DNA from: CAYQAE01 sp964415445 [NCBI: uncultured archaeon]
GTDB taxonomy: Archaea > CAYQAE01
Assembly: GCA_964415445.1 (NCBI GenBank)
Contig: CAYQAE010000032.1
Span: forward strand, 1 to 19,786
Direction: 5' to 3'
DNA length: 19,786 nt
Shown here: positions 7,601 to 15,915 of the stretch, piece by piece
How the letters are laid out: each line of letters begins with the position of its first letter
Numbering within the stretch: position 1 is the first letter of the stretch
Made by a program: the position numbers and the translations under genes
The notes under the pieces: generated by a model
Told to the model about the DNA's origin: nothing
Database searches by the model: none
What the model saw: the letters and a program-made list of their open reading frames with translations, nothing else

Positions 7601-9227
7601 TGGAGTTGGATTAATTTCACCTCCTCCTCATCATGATATCTATTCAATTGAAGATTTAGCTGAATTAATTCATGATCTTAAAAATGCAAATAATAAGGCT
7701 AGAATTAATGTAAAGTTAGTATCAGAAGTTGGAGTAGGTACAATTGCAGCTGGTGTTGCCAAAGGTCATGCAGATGTTGTTTTAATCAGTGGCTATGATG
7801 GTGGAACTGGTGCATCACCTCAAACTAGTATTAAACATGCTGGACTTCCTTGGGAGTTAGGTTTAGCAGATACTCATCAAACATTAGTTATGAATAATTT
7901 AAGAAGTAGAATTGTTGTTGAGACAGATGGACAAATGAAGACAGGCCGTGATGTGGTTGTAGCAGCTCTTTTGGGTGCAGAAGAATTTGGTTTTGCATCT
8001 GCCCCCCTAGTTGTTATGGGTTGTGTTATGATGCGTGTATGTCAAAAAAATACTTGTCCTGTTGGAATTGCCACACAAGATCCTAAACTTAGAAAAAGAT
8101 TCAGAGGATCTTCTGATCATGTAGTTAATTATTTTAGGTTTATAGCCGAAGAAGTTAGAGAATTAATGGCTAAATTAGGTTTTAGGACATTTAATGAGAT
8201 GATAGGAAGAGTAGATAAATTGAATGTGTCTAGAGCAGTTGATCATTGGAAAGCAAAAGGATTGGATTTATCACCTATATTATATAGGCCAAAAGTAGAT
8301 GAAAAACTTCGAACTTATTGTCAAACTAAGCAAGATCATGGATTAGATAAATCACTTGATCGGAGAAAACTTCTTGAAATATGCAAGCCTGCTATAGAAG
8401 AAGGAAAACAAGTTAGGGCATCAATAAAAATTAGAAATGTCAATAGAGTTGTAGGAACAATGGTAGGTAGTGAAATATCACGCAGATATGGATCAGAAGG
8501 TCTGCCTGATGATACTATTGATATTCGTTTTGAAGGGTCAGCAGGCCAGAGTTTCGCAGCGTTTGTTCCTAGGGGGCTTACATTTACATTAGAAGGAGAT
8601 GCAAATGATTATTTTGGAAAAGGATTGTCTGGGGGAAAATTAATTGTTTATCCTCCCAGAGAATCTACATTCATCCCTGAAGAGAATATTATAGTAGGTA
8701 ATGTTGCATTTTATGGGGCAACATCAGGTGAGGCATATATCTCGGGTGTTGCAGGTGAGAGATTTTGTGTTAGAAATAGTGGTATTTATGCTGTTGTAGA
8801 AGGTGTTGGTGATCACGGGTGTGAATATATGACCGGTGGTAGAGTCGTTGTTTTAGGTGAGACAGGTAGAAATTTTGCAGCAGGAATGAGCGGTGGAATA
8901 GCATATGTATTAGATCAAAATAGAAATTTTTCAAAAAAATGTAACCAAGATATGGTAACTTTAGAGACTTTCAATCATGAAGAGGCTTTAGAAGTAAAAC
9001 AGATGATTCAAAATCATGTAAAGTATACAAATAGCAAATTAGGCAAAAAAATACTAAAAAATTGGAATAAATTAAGACATAAATTTGTGAAAGTTATGCC
9101 AAATGATTACAAACGGATGTTAGAATATATTGAGAAAGTCAAAGAAAAAACTACTACAAAAGATGAGGTTTTATTGTCTGCATTTGAATTAAATGCAAAA
9201 AATATGGCAAGGGCTGGTGATAAATAA
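4635..9227 (+). CDS. gltB: Glutamate synthase large subunit (bacterial-type GltB)
   Basis: This enzyme makes glutamate from glutamine and 2-oxoglutarate. The N-terminal class II amidotransferase domain (about residues 20-420) begins at Cys20 in DSCGVGF, so a 19-residue propeptide must be removed to free the nucleophile. A central domain (about 450-750) and the FMN-binding synthase domain (about 800-1200) follow. Cys1130, Cys1136 and Cys1141 in [19 protein letters not shown] form the standard 3Fe-4S site. A GXGXG beta-helix domain (about 1240-1480) ends the protein. At 1530 residues it has full bacterial length. In most archaea these domains are separate proteins, so transfer from bacteria is likely. 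The SD-like GTGAGG is at 4618-4623. The stop overlaps the gltD start by one base (TAATG). Control by NrpR is likely through the operator at 4593. Confidence 0.97.
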   Translation: MNYVEKKQGLYNPRYEHDSCGVGFVANIKGKKSHKIILDALNVLNNLTHRGASGADPNTGDGAGILIQIHHKFFKKVTSEININIGNKNQYGVGMFFFPKDENSKAEIKNIIHNVVEEEGQIFLGWRGVPTDSRFIGKTAKSKEPDIFQCFIRRSSKLKSEIDFERRLYLIRRRIEKAVKSSEIYKKEDFYIPSFSHRTIVYKGMLMAEQVPNYYPDLKDNDMSSSVAVIHSRFSTNTFPNWERAHPYRLMIHNGEINTLRGNVNWMHARQSTFEDEDFGDRVEKVLPVIDETGSDSAMFDNCLEFLVMSGYSLPYALMLMIPEPWEKHKQMNADKKAFYKFHSCMMEPWDGPASVITTDGRKICAVLDRNGLRPSRYYVTDDDHIIMASEVGVLDIDPKKVLIKNRLQPGRMLMVDMDEGRIISDDELKSKYSNEKPYQRWLDENLIPIEKIDGPKNIGVDINHRDILIHQKAFGYTYEDLHILMKNMAEKGIEALGSMGNDTPLSVLSDKPTPLYTYFKQLFAQVTNPPIDAIREELITSTLTTIGRKKSILNPGPDTCNQILINSPILTNSEFQKICKANNNKFRSITIPIFFSQKDGKHNLEKKLDDLFKKAEDEIKKGANILILSDRSFNKDKIPIPALLAVSGLHHYLIRKELRTHVSIILESGEPREVHHFCVLLGYGATAINPYLAYESLCDLIDEGHIEKISKKKAIENYIKAANKGIVKVLSKMGISTIQSYRGAQIFEAVGLNSKLIDKYFTWTSSRLEGIGLDEIAKEAIFHHNKAYEKIELDLDSLDSGGNYKWRHDGEYHLFNPHSIYLLQKACRNNSQNLYNQYRARINIQTMKYGTLRGLFEFKFGKNSIPIDEVESEEEIMRRFKTGAMSYGSISKEAHETLAIAMNRIGGKSNTGEGGEDPKRFIPDSNGDLRKSAIKQVASGRFGVTSHYLVNSDEIQIKMAQGAKPGEGGQLPGTKVYPWIAKVRHSTPGVGLISPPPHHDIYSIEDLAELIHDLKNANNKARINVKLVSEVGVGTIAAGVAKGHADVVLISGYDGGTGASPQTSIKHAGLPWELGLADTHQTLVMNNLRSRIVVETDGQMKTGRDVVVAALLGAEEFGFASAPLVVMGCVMMRVCQKNTCPVGIATQDPKLRKRFRGSSDHVVNYFRFIAEEVRELMAKLGFRTFNEMIGRVDKLNVSRAVDHWKAKGLDLSPILYRPKVDEKLRTYCQTKQDHGLDKSLDRRKLLEICKPAIEEGKQVRASIKIRNVNRVVGTMVGSEISRRYGSEGLPDDTIDIRFEGSAGQSFAAFVPRGLTFTLEGDANDYFGKGLSGGKLIVYPPRESTFIPEENIIVGNVAFYGATSGEAYISGVAGERFCVRNSGIYAVVEGVGDHGCEYMTGGRVVVLGETGRNFAAGMSGGIAYVLDQNRNFSKKCNQDMVTLETFNHEEALEVKQMIQNHVKYTNSKLGKKILKNWNKLRHKFVKVMPNDYKRMLEYIEKVKEKTTTKDEVLLSAFELNAKNMARAGDK

Positions 9228-10714
9228 TGGGTAAAGTAGATGGTTTTATGGAATATAATCGCCAACTTCCTAAAGATCGAAAGCCGCTTGAGAGGATAAA
9301 TAATTGGAATGAATTTCACACTACCCACTCAGATGAGAAATTAAAACTTCAAGGAGCAAGATGTATGGATTGTGGTGTTCCTTTTTGTCATGCAGGTATA
9401 ATATTATCTGGTATGGCTGCAGGTTGCCCTATTAACAATTTGATTCCAGAAGTTAATGATCTAGTTTATAGAGGCAAATGGCATGAGGCATATCTAAGAC
9501 TTAAAAAAACAAATAATTTCCCTGAATTTACAGGTCGTGTTTGTCCTGCGCCATGCGAAGGCTCTTGTGTATTGGGTATGAATGATCCAGCTGTTACCAT
9601 CAAAAATATTGAATATTCTGTTATTGATAGAGCTTTTGAAAAAGGGTGGGTGAAACCAAAGATACCAAAGTATAGGACTATGAAAAAAATAGCTATTGTA
9701 GGTTCAGGTCCTGCAGGTTTAGCATGTGCTGTGCAATTAAATTCAGTGGGCCATAATGTTGTAGTATATGAACGTTCTGATCGTATTGGTGGGCTATTGA
9801 TGTATGGTATTCCTAATATGAAACTTGAAAAAAACAAAGTTTTGAAGCGTAGAATTGATATCTTGGAAAAAGAAGGGATAAATTTTGTAACAAATTGTGA
9901 AATTGGAAAAGATATCTTGGCAAAAGATATTCTCAAGGATTATGATGCCGTAGTATTGTGTTGTGGTGCAACAAAAGCACGTAATCTGCCAATTGAAGGT
10001 CGAGATGCTCATGGAATTCAGTTTGCTGTGGAATTTCTTTCTAAAAATACAAAAAGTTTGTTAGATAGTAATTTTGAAGATAATAATTTTATATCAGCTA
10101 AAGATAAAGATGTTATTGTAATTGGCGGTGGAGATACAGGAACTGATTGTGTTGCGACTTCTATAAGACACGGATGCAAAAGTATAAACCAATTCGAGAT
10201 TCTTCCAAAACCTCCAATTTCACGTGCAGATGACAACCCATGGCCAGAATGGCCTAACATTTATACAGTTGATTATGGACAAGAAGAATCTTATGCACTC
10301 TATGGTCGAGATCCTCGCCATTATCAAATTATGACAAAAAAATTTGAAAAAGATGAAAATGGAAATGTTTGTGCAGTGCATACTGTTCAAATAGAATGGG
10401 AGAAGGATTCAAATGATAAATTTAGGCCAAAAGAGATAAGTGGCACAGAAAAAAGATGGCCGGCTCAACTAGTTCTTTTGGCTTTGGGGTTTTTAGGTCC
10501 TGAAGATAAACTCATAGATCAGATGTCAATTGATAGAGATGAACGTTCAAATATAAGTTCAAATTCAGGAAAATACAAAACAAATATTGATAAAGTTTTT
10601 GCAGCTGGAGATTGTAGACGAGGACAAAGTCTTGTAGTTTGGGCTATTAAAGAAGGTCGAAAAGCTGCAAAAGAATGTGATAAGTATCTTATGGGAGATA
10701 CAATTTTACCTTAG
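9227..10714 (+). CDS. gltD: Glutamate synthase small subunit (GltD)
   Basis: GltD is the NAD(P)H-oxidising FAD subunit that passes electrons through Fe-S clusters to GltB. The N-terminal cluster domain has Cys46, 49, 54 and 67 (ARCMDCGVPFC, then GCP), followed by Cys106, 110 and 114 (GRVCPAPCEGSC). The FAD Rossmann motif VGSGPAGLACA is at about 158-167. The second nucleotide-binding motif is VIGGGDTGTDC in the middle of the protein, and the C-terminal FAD-contact motif is KVFAAGDCRRGQSLVVWAIKEGR. The length of 495 residues is usual. It is translationally coupled to gltB by a one-base overlap. Some family members are NADH- rather than NADPH-linked, and this cannot be decided here. Confidence 0.96.
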   Translation: MGKVDGFMEYNRQLPKDRKPLERINNWNEFHTTHSDEKLKLQGARCMDCGVPFCHAGIILSGMAAGCPINNLIPEVNDLVYRGKWHEAYLRLKKTNNFPEFTGRVCPAPCEGSCVLGMNDPAVTIKNIEYSVIDRAFEKGWVKPKIPKYRTMKKIAIVGSGPAGLACAVQLNSVGHNVVVYERSDRIGGLLMYGIPNMKLEKNKVLKRRIDILEKEGINFVTNCEIGKDILAKDILKDYDAVVLCCGATKARNLPIEGRDAHGIQFAVEFLSKNTKSLLDSNFEDNNFISAKDKDVIVIGGGDTGTDCVATSIRHGCKSINQFEILPKPPISRADDNPWPEWPNIYTVDYGQEESYALYGRDPRHYQIMTKKFEKDENGNVCAVHTVQIEWEKDSNDKFRPKEISGTEKRWPAQLVLLALGFLGPEDKLIDQMSIDRDERSNISSNSGKYKTNIDKVFAAGDCRRGQSLVVWAIKEGRKAAKECDKYLMGDTILP

Positions 10715-10783
10715 CAGTTTATGATAGATTTATATTAATTTCATTATAGGATTATCATTAAAAAAGGGAATAAAGAGATCTTT

Positions 10784-12190
10784 ATGTTAGAAGAAAAATG
10801 TGCTGTGGTAGGTATTATAACAAAAAATAAATCTAAACAGATATCTAGATTAATATATAATAGTTTGCTAGCTTTGCAACATCGTGGCCAAGAATCAGCA
10901 GGTATATCTATTTTTGATGGATCAAATATACGAGTGCATAAAAGGACAGGATTAGTTAGCAATGTATTTGACAAAACTTCTCTACAAAATCTTTTTGGGA
11001 GTATGGGGATAGGGCACGTTAGATATTCTACAACAGGTGATCCTAACACTGAAAATATTCAACCCTTTATTGTAGAAGCTCCAGGAAGGACTCTTGCAAT
11101 AGCTCATAATGGAAATTTAGCAAACTATAAAGAGTTAAGAGAGGAATTAGAATTAAATGGACATATTTTTGTTTCAAATACTGATAGTGAAGTAATTACA
11201 CATTTAATTGCGGTAGAACTTCTTAAAAGTAAAGAAATTGATCAAGTAATCCCTAAAGTTATGAAAAAACTAGAAGGTGCTTATTCAATCACTTTGTTAA
11301 CCTCAAAAGGAGAATTAATTGCTTTTCGTGATCCTAATGGATTTAGACCTCTGTCTTTGGGTAAATTAAATGATGATACAATTATAATCTCTTCAGAGAG
11401 TGTAGGATTTGATGTAAATGGTGCAAAATTAGAAAGAGATATTGAACCAGGAGAAGTTGTGATAATTGACAACCAAGGTTTTAGATCAAAAAAAGTATTT
11501 GAATCTGGAAATAAAACTTTTTGTATGTTTGAATATGTCTATTTTGCAAGAGTAGATTCAATAATTGATAAAAAGTCAGTTTATAAAATAAGATATAATT
11601 TAGGTAAAAATTTAGCAAAAATAGATGATGTTGATGCTGATATTGTTGTACCTGTTCCAGATTCTGCACGTCCTGCAGCAGCAGGTTATGCACAAGTTTC
11701 AAATCTACCTTTGGTTGAAGGCCTTATTAAAAACAGGTATGTGGGTCGTACATTTATAATGCCTTTTCAGAAAGATAGAAATAGTGCAATTCGTTTGAAA
11801 TTAAATCCAATTTTGTCTGAAATTAAAGATAAAAGAATAATTCTTATCGATGATAGTATTGTAAGAGGCACGACTTCAAAGCGAATAGTAGATTTATTAA
11901 AATCAGAAGGAGCTAGAGAAATTCATTTTAGAGTAACATGTCCTCCAATTATAGGTCAATGTTTTTATGGAATTGATCTAAAATCACGAAAGGATTTAAT
12001 TGCATCTGATAAATCAATTGATGAAATCAAAGATGAAATTCATGCTGATAGCCTAGTATATCAATCTATTGATGGATTAGTAGATGCAATTGGAACTAAA
12101 AAGGATGAGTTGTGTTTTGGATGTCTTACATTAGATTATCCTACAAAGACAGGGCAAATTATTTCAGATTCAGGCAAAGATTGGTATTGA
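10784..12190 (+). CDS. purF: Amidophosphoribosyltransferase PurF (canonical)
   Basis: PurF catalyses the first step of purine synthesis, making 5-phosphoribosylamine from PRPP and glutamine. The glutaminase domain has the nucleophile Cys6 after a five-residue propeptide, QHRGQESAG (32-40), GHVRYSTTG (78-86), HNGN (108-111) and the substrate Asp134 in NTDSE. The phosphoribosyltransferase domain has the PRPP loop IILIDDSIVRGTT (352-364). Cys247, Cys393, Cys444 and Cys447 match the four ligands of the 4Fe-4S cluster in the Bacillus-type enzyme. The 468-residue length is normal. A TATA-like ATTTATATT lies at about 10731-10739. It converges with a divergent paralogue whose stop is only 9 bp away. 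The glutamate-synthase genes upstream are separated by 69 bp and probably form another transcript. Confidence 0.96.
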   Translation: MLEEKCAVVGIITKNKSKQISRLIYNSLLALQHRGQESAGISIFDGSNIRVHKRTGLVSNVFDKTSLQNLFGSMGIGHVRYSTTGDPNTENIQPFIVEAPGRTLAIAHNGNLANYKELREELELNGHIFVSNTDSEVITHLIAVELLKSKEIDQVIPKVMKKLEGAYSITLLTSKGELIAFRDPNGFRPLSLGKLNDDTIIISSESVGFDVNGAKLERDIEPGEVVIIDNQGFRSKKVFESGNKTFCMFEYVYFARVDSIIDKKSVYKIRYNLGKNLAKIDDVDADIVVPVPDSARPAAAGYAQVSNLPLVEGLIKNRYVGRTFIMPFQKDRNSAIRLKLNPILSEIKDKRIILIDDSIVRGTTSKRIVDLLKSEGAREIHFRVTCPPIIGQCFYGIDLKSRKDLIASDKSIDEIKDEIHADSLVYQSIDGLVDAIGTKKDELCFGCLTLDYPTKTGQIISDSGKDWY

Positions 12191-12199
12191 AAAGATTAA

Positions 12200-13570
12200 T
12201 TATTTCTCAATAGTTAATTTTCCATCCCAACACTGAAGACAAAGTTTTTCTTTTTCTATACCTAAGGCGTCTACAAAATCATCTAAGGTATTAAATTTAA
12301 CAGAATCTGCATCTATGAATTTAGCTACTTCATTTTCAACTAAATTTAATTTTTCTATTGAATCAATTTCTCCTTCTTTAATATGAGTGCGGGCAATTAA
12401 TTCTTTGTAAGTTCTTGTAGAGATGGTGTATGGACATGGATGCATTAGAGGAGGACAAGCAATTCTGACGTGTACTTCATCTGCACCTGCTTTTTTAAGT
12501 TCTCGTACTTTATTTTTTATTTGTGTCCCACGAACAATTGAATCATCACAGAGTATAATCTTTTTTCCTTCTACTGCTTGTTTTAGCACTGCAATTTTTC
12601 GCTTTGCCATCATATCTCTAGCTTTTTGAGTTTGTAGGGTATAACTTCTATCTGAATAGCGATTATATAAAAATACTTCTTGATATTGAATTTTTGATCT
12701 TTTATGATATCCTAGTGCATGACCGATTCCAGACATTGGCACAGCTGCTACACTATCTGCTTTAATCTTACCTTCTTTCTCATCACGTTCTGCTAGCTTC
12801 TCGCCCAAATTACTTCTAGCTTCTTTAACATAGAGTCCATCAATTTTTGAATCAATACTAGCAATATATGCCCATTCAAAAGCACAATATGCTGTTCTTT
12901 TAGAAGGAATTTTTTCTATTGTATGAAATCCGTCTTTATTTATCAATAATATCTCCCCAGGTTCTACATCTCTAACAATTTCCATATCTAGGGATTGAAT
13001 AGCACGAGATTCACTTGCAACAACGTATTTTCCATCTCCTTTTCCTAAAATAAGTGGTCTTAAACCATATGGATCTCTTGCCACATATATTCCTTTACTA
13101 TTTAGAATTAGAAGTGTAAATGAACCCAAAACTCTATTTGCCATTAAAGTGATTCCATCAACTAAATCTTTTCCTTCTCCTATAATTTTTGAAATAAGTT
13201 CTAAATGGGTATCAGTGGAGAAAGAATGGCCTCTTTTTTTTAAATCTGAAAATAATTCTTTGCCATTGAGAATATTTCCACTAAAGCAAGATGTAAAATT
13301 CCCTGATTTTGTTTCTAATCTTATAGGTTGGCGATCTCGTAAACTAACATGTCCTATTCCATAATCTCCAGATAAGTAATTAAGCTCTATCTCATCAAAG
13401 CTAGTTCCTACTCTATCATGATGTGAAATTAATTTAAGATCTCCATTATCATAGGTAGATATACCGCAATAGACTTGTCCTCTGTGTTGTAAAAAATCTA
13501 TACCCAAAAAAATGTCATTAGAACAATTTTTATTTGAATAAATCCCAAATACACCGCAATTGTGTTCCAT
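12200..13570 (-). CDS. PurF-like protein with altered glutaminase site
   Basis: This 456-residue protein shares the full PurF layout: N-terminal Cys5 (NCGVFGI), QHRGQ, DPYGLRPL, a phosphoribosyltransferase domain with IILCDDSIVRGTQ (338-350), and Fe-S cysteines at 229, 379, 444 and 447. The glutamine-binding residues, however, differ from purF. GHVRYST becomes GHVSLRD, so the conserved Arg is Ser76. HNGN becomes FSGN, so the oxyanion Asn is Ser97. NTDSE becomes STDTH, keeping Asp120. QHRGQES becomes QHRGQVY. The flexible PRPP loop region is also changed. It may use another amide donor, take free ammonia, or act as a binding or regulatory subunit. GAGGT near 13579 is its SD. It is downstream of the SudAB-like genes on the same strand, 71 bp away, suggesting a shared pathway. 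Confidence 0.85.
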   Translation of the reverse strand: MEHNCGVFGIYSNKNCSNDIFLGIDFLQHRGQVYCGISTYDNGDLKLISHHDRVGTSFDEIELNYLSGDYGIGHVSLRDRQPIRLETKSGNFTSCFSGNILNGKELFSDLKKRGHSFSTDTHLELISKIIGEGKDLVDGITLMANRVLGSFTLLILNSKGIYVARDPYGLRPLILGKGDGKYVVASESRAIQSLDMEIVRDVEPGEILLINKDGFHTIEKIPSKRTAYCAFEWAYIASIDSKIDGLYVKEARSNLGEKLAERDEKEGKIKADSVAAVPMSGIGHALGYHKRSKIQYQEVFLYNRYSDRSYTLQTQKARDMMAKRKIAVLKQAVEGKKIILCDDSIVRGTQIKNKVRELKKAGADEVHVRIACPPLMHPCPYTISTRTYKELIARTHIKEGEIDSIEKLNLVENEVAKFIDADSVKFNTLDDFVDALGIEKEKLCLQCWDGKLTIEK

Positions 13571-13641
13571 TTTTTAGACCTCATAATTATTTTATTTAAA
13601 TATTTGATCTCATAATTTTTAAAGAAAACTATCTTCTTATT

Positions 13642-15000
13642 TTAGTTATTTAAATACTTATCAATAGATCTTGCAGCTTTTTTACCCATCCCCATCGCAG
13701 ATATAACAGTTGCAGCGCCTGTTGCTATATCTCCTCCTGCAAAGATATCTTTTACTGATGTTTGGCAATTAGCATCGACTTTAATAGTTCCTTTTTTTGT
13801 CAATTCTAGATTTGGGATTTCTTTTAATAATAATGGATTGGGTCCTTGTCCAATTGCTATAATTACGGTATCTACATCCATAGAAAATTCTGAATTTTTA
13901 ATTGGGATTGGTCTTTTCCTTCCTGATTTGTCTTTTTCACCTAATTTCATTTTTTGGCATTCCATTTCCTTTACTTGCCTATTTTTATCTCCTGTGAATT
14001 TTTTTGGATTAGTTAGAAGATCAAATATTATTCCCTCTTTTTTTGCTCTCTCAATTTCTTCATCTCGAGCTGGCATCTCTTTTTCGCTTCTTCTATAAAT
14101 GATATGAACTTCATCTGCACCTAATCTTTTTGAAACTCTCGCTGAATCCATAGCTACATTTCCTGCACCAATAACTACTACTTTTTTTCCGATATCAATC
14201 GGTGTCTCGTATTTTGGAAATTTGTATGCTTTCATTAAGTTTACTCGAGTTAAAAATTCGTTAGCTGAATAAATTCCATTTAAATTTTCACCCTCTAAAT
14301 TTAGAAAATAAGGAAGACCCGCACCAGTTGAAATAAAAAAAGCTTTATAATCTTCCTTTCTAAGTTCATCTAAAGTTTTAGTTTTTCCAACTAATACATT
14401 CGTTTTTATTTTAACTCCTAAATTTTTTACACCTTCGATTTCATTTTCCAATATTTTTTTGGGCAATCTAAATTCTGGTATTCCATATCTTAGGACTCCT
14501 CCTAGTTTATGTAGGGATTCAAAAATAGTAACTTTATATCCTGCCTTTGCAAGATCTCCTGCACAAGTTAGACCAGCTGGTCCTGATCCAATTATAGCAA
14601 CTTTTTTGTTTTTATTCAATTTAGGTTTTTTTTGAAGAGATTCATATTCTGATGCAAATCTTTCCAAAGCACCAATAGATATAGGTTCTTTTCCTCTCCT
14701 TTTTAATACACAATGTTTTTCACATTGGTCTTCTTGAGGACAAACTCTTCCACAAATTGCGGGTAGGGAATTATCTTCTCTTATTACTTCTAATGCTTTT
14801 GAAAATTCCTTATTTTTGATATGATGAATAAATTTAGGGATATCTATTTCAACTGGACATCCTTTTTTACAAGCACCACATTCTATGCATCTTTTAGCTT
14901 CTTCAATTGCTTGATCTTCATCTAAACCTAAAGGTACTTCTTTGAAATTTTTGATACTCTCTTTTGGACTTTGTTCTTTCATTTTTTGTTTTTTACTCAT
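13642..15000 (-). CDS. sudA: SudA/NfnB-like FAD oxidoreductase (GltD homologue)
   Basis: This is the large flavoprotein subunit of a two-part NAD(P)H:ferredoxin-type oxidoreductase (sulfide dehydrogenase/Nfn family), also annotated as homotetrameric glutamate synthase. Two 4Fe-4S sites are visible near the N-terminus: Cys38, 41, 44, 48 (CIECGACKKGCP) and Cys83, 87, 93, 97. The FAD motif GSGPAGL is at 138-144, the NADPH motif GAGNVAMD at 278-285, and the closing FAD motif DIFAGGDIATGAATVISAMG near the end. The length of 452 residues is normal. Its start overlaps the stop of the SudB-like gene by 8 bp, so the two are translationally coupled. Whether it acts as sulfide dehydrogenase, bifurcating transhydrogenase or electron donor to the FMN protein upstream is not decided by sequence. 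Confidence 0.92.
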   Translation of the reverse strand: MSKKQKMKEQSPKESIKNFKEVPLGLDEDQAIEEAKRCIECGACKKGCPVEIDIPKFIHHIKNKEFSKALEVIREDNSLPAICGRVCPQEDQCEKHCVLKRRGKEPISIGALERFASEYESLQKKPKLNKNKKVAIIGSGPAGLTCAGDLAKAGYKVTIFESLHKLGGVLRYGIPEFRLPKKILENEIEGVKNLGVKIKTNVLVGKTKTLDELRKEDYKAFFISTGAGLPYFLNLEGENLNGIYSANEFLTRVNLMKAYKFPKYETPIDIGKKVVVIGAGNVAMDSARVSKRLGADEVHIIYRRSEKEMPARDEEIERAKKEGIIFDLLTNPKKFTGDKNRQVKEMECQKMKLGEKDKSGRKRPIPIKNSEFSMDVDTVIIAIGQGPNPLLLKEIPNLELTKKGTIKVDANCQTSVKDIFAGGDIATGAATVISAMGMGKKAARSIDKYLNN

Positions 15001-15820
15001 TTTTAGTTTTCAACCCAATCTTGCATTGATGTTCTTTGTCTAAAAATCTTGAATTTCTAGCTTGTAATTCATCAAAATCAACTAAATGTCCATCAAATTC
15101 AGGTCCATCTACACAAGTAAACTTTACTTCTTTACCTACAGTAACTCTACATGATCCACACATTCCAGTTCCATCCACCATTATTGAATTTAGACTCACT
15201 AATGTTTTTATATTATATTTTCTAGTTAATTTTGTAACAAATTTCATCATAATAATTGGTCCAACTGCTAGGACTCGATCTATTCTTTCATTATCTAATA
15301 ATTTCTTTAGAGGATCTGTAACTACTCCTTTTTGGCCATATGATCCATCATCAGTAGTGACTATTAGTTTATCACTTAATTCTTTTAGTTCATCTAATAA
15401 TATTAGAAGATCTTTAGTTCTAGCACCTACTATTGTTATAACTTTGTTACCTTTTTTTTTGTATGCTCTAACTTCTGGAAGTATTTCTGCAGTACCTACT
15501 CCTCCACCAATACATACAACTGTTCCATATTTTTTTATATCTGAAGGATTACCTAGAGGTCCTAGGATATCTAATATTTTGTCTCCTACATTTAAATTTC
15601 CTAATTTTATGGTAGATGTACCTACTTTTTGAAAAATTATCTCAATAAATCCTTTTTTTGAATTAAAATTGGTGATAGTTAGAGGAAATCTTTCTCCATA
15701 TTCATCTATTCTCAAAACTATAAATTGACCTGGTTTAACTTTTTTTGCTATATCATCTGCTTTTACTCGCATTTTAATAACATCAGAAGAAATATCTTCT
15801 TTTTTGAGTATTTCAAACAT
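14993..15820 (-). CDS. sudB: SudB/NfnA-like FAD/2Fe-2S electron-transfer subunit
   Basis: The small subunit pairs with the downstream SudA-like protein. It has a ferredoxin-reductase fold: an N-terminal FAD barrel with RFPLTITNF (44-52), a nucleotide-binding domain starting VVCIGGGVGTAEILP (101-115), and a C-terminal 2Fe-2S site with Cys221, Cys224 and Cys236. Asp216 is the likely fourth ligand, as in NfnA/SudB proteins, where one Asp joins three Cys. The DGPEFDGH motif follows. The 275-residue length is typical. A TATA box lies at 15848-15855 on this strand and an SD-like TTAGGTG at about 15828-15834, so it may start its own transcript. Confidence 0.92.
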   Translation of the reverse strand: MFEILKKEDISSDVIKMRVKADDIAKKVKPGQFIVLRIDEYGERFPLTITNFNSKKGFIEIIFQKVGTSTIKLGNLNVGDKILDILGPLGNPSDIKKYGTVVCIGGGVGTAEILPEVRAYKKKGNKVITIVGARTKDLLILLDELKELSDKLIVTTDDGSYGQKGVVTDPLKKLLDNERIDRVLAVGPIIMMKFVTKLTRKYNIKTLVSLNSIMVDGTGMCGSCRVTVGKEVKFTCVDGPEFDGHLVDFDELQARNSRFLDKEHQCKIGLKTKNE

Positions 15821-15847
15821 AATATCTACACCTAAGATCTAAATTAA

Positions 15848-15855
15848 CTTATAAA
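15848..15855 (-). promoter_or_regulatory. TATA box for the sudBA genes
   Basis: On the minus strand the sequence TTTATAAG is identical to the feo TATA box. It lies about 30 bp before the SudB-like start. The expected transcript would have a very short leader, which would exclude the SD-like motif, so the true promoter could be further upstream. Confidence 0.35.
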
Positions 15856-15884
15856 TATTTCAAAAAATTGAGGTGTAAAAAAGT

Positions 15885-15915
15885 TTTCTAAAAATAAAAA
15901 AAGAAAAATAGGATT
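15885..15915 (-). terminator. Poly-U archaeal-type terminator
   Basis: Right after the FMN-protein stop, the minus strand reads a T-rich run (TTTTTCTTTTTTTATTTTT) without a strong stem. Archaeal transcription commonly ends at such U-tracts. It may separate this gene from sudBA or only reduce read-through. Confidence 0.4.

Noticed and set aside
9466-10260. Several minus-strand frames inside gltD
   Set aside because: All are antisense to conserved GltD motifs and overlap each other.
15036-15632. 198-codon open frame on the plus strand inside sudB
   Set aside because: It lies opposite the strongly supported SudB-like gene; its Ser/Thr/Pro-rich composition is what the complement of this gene would give.
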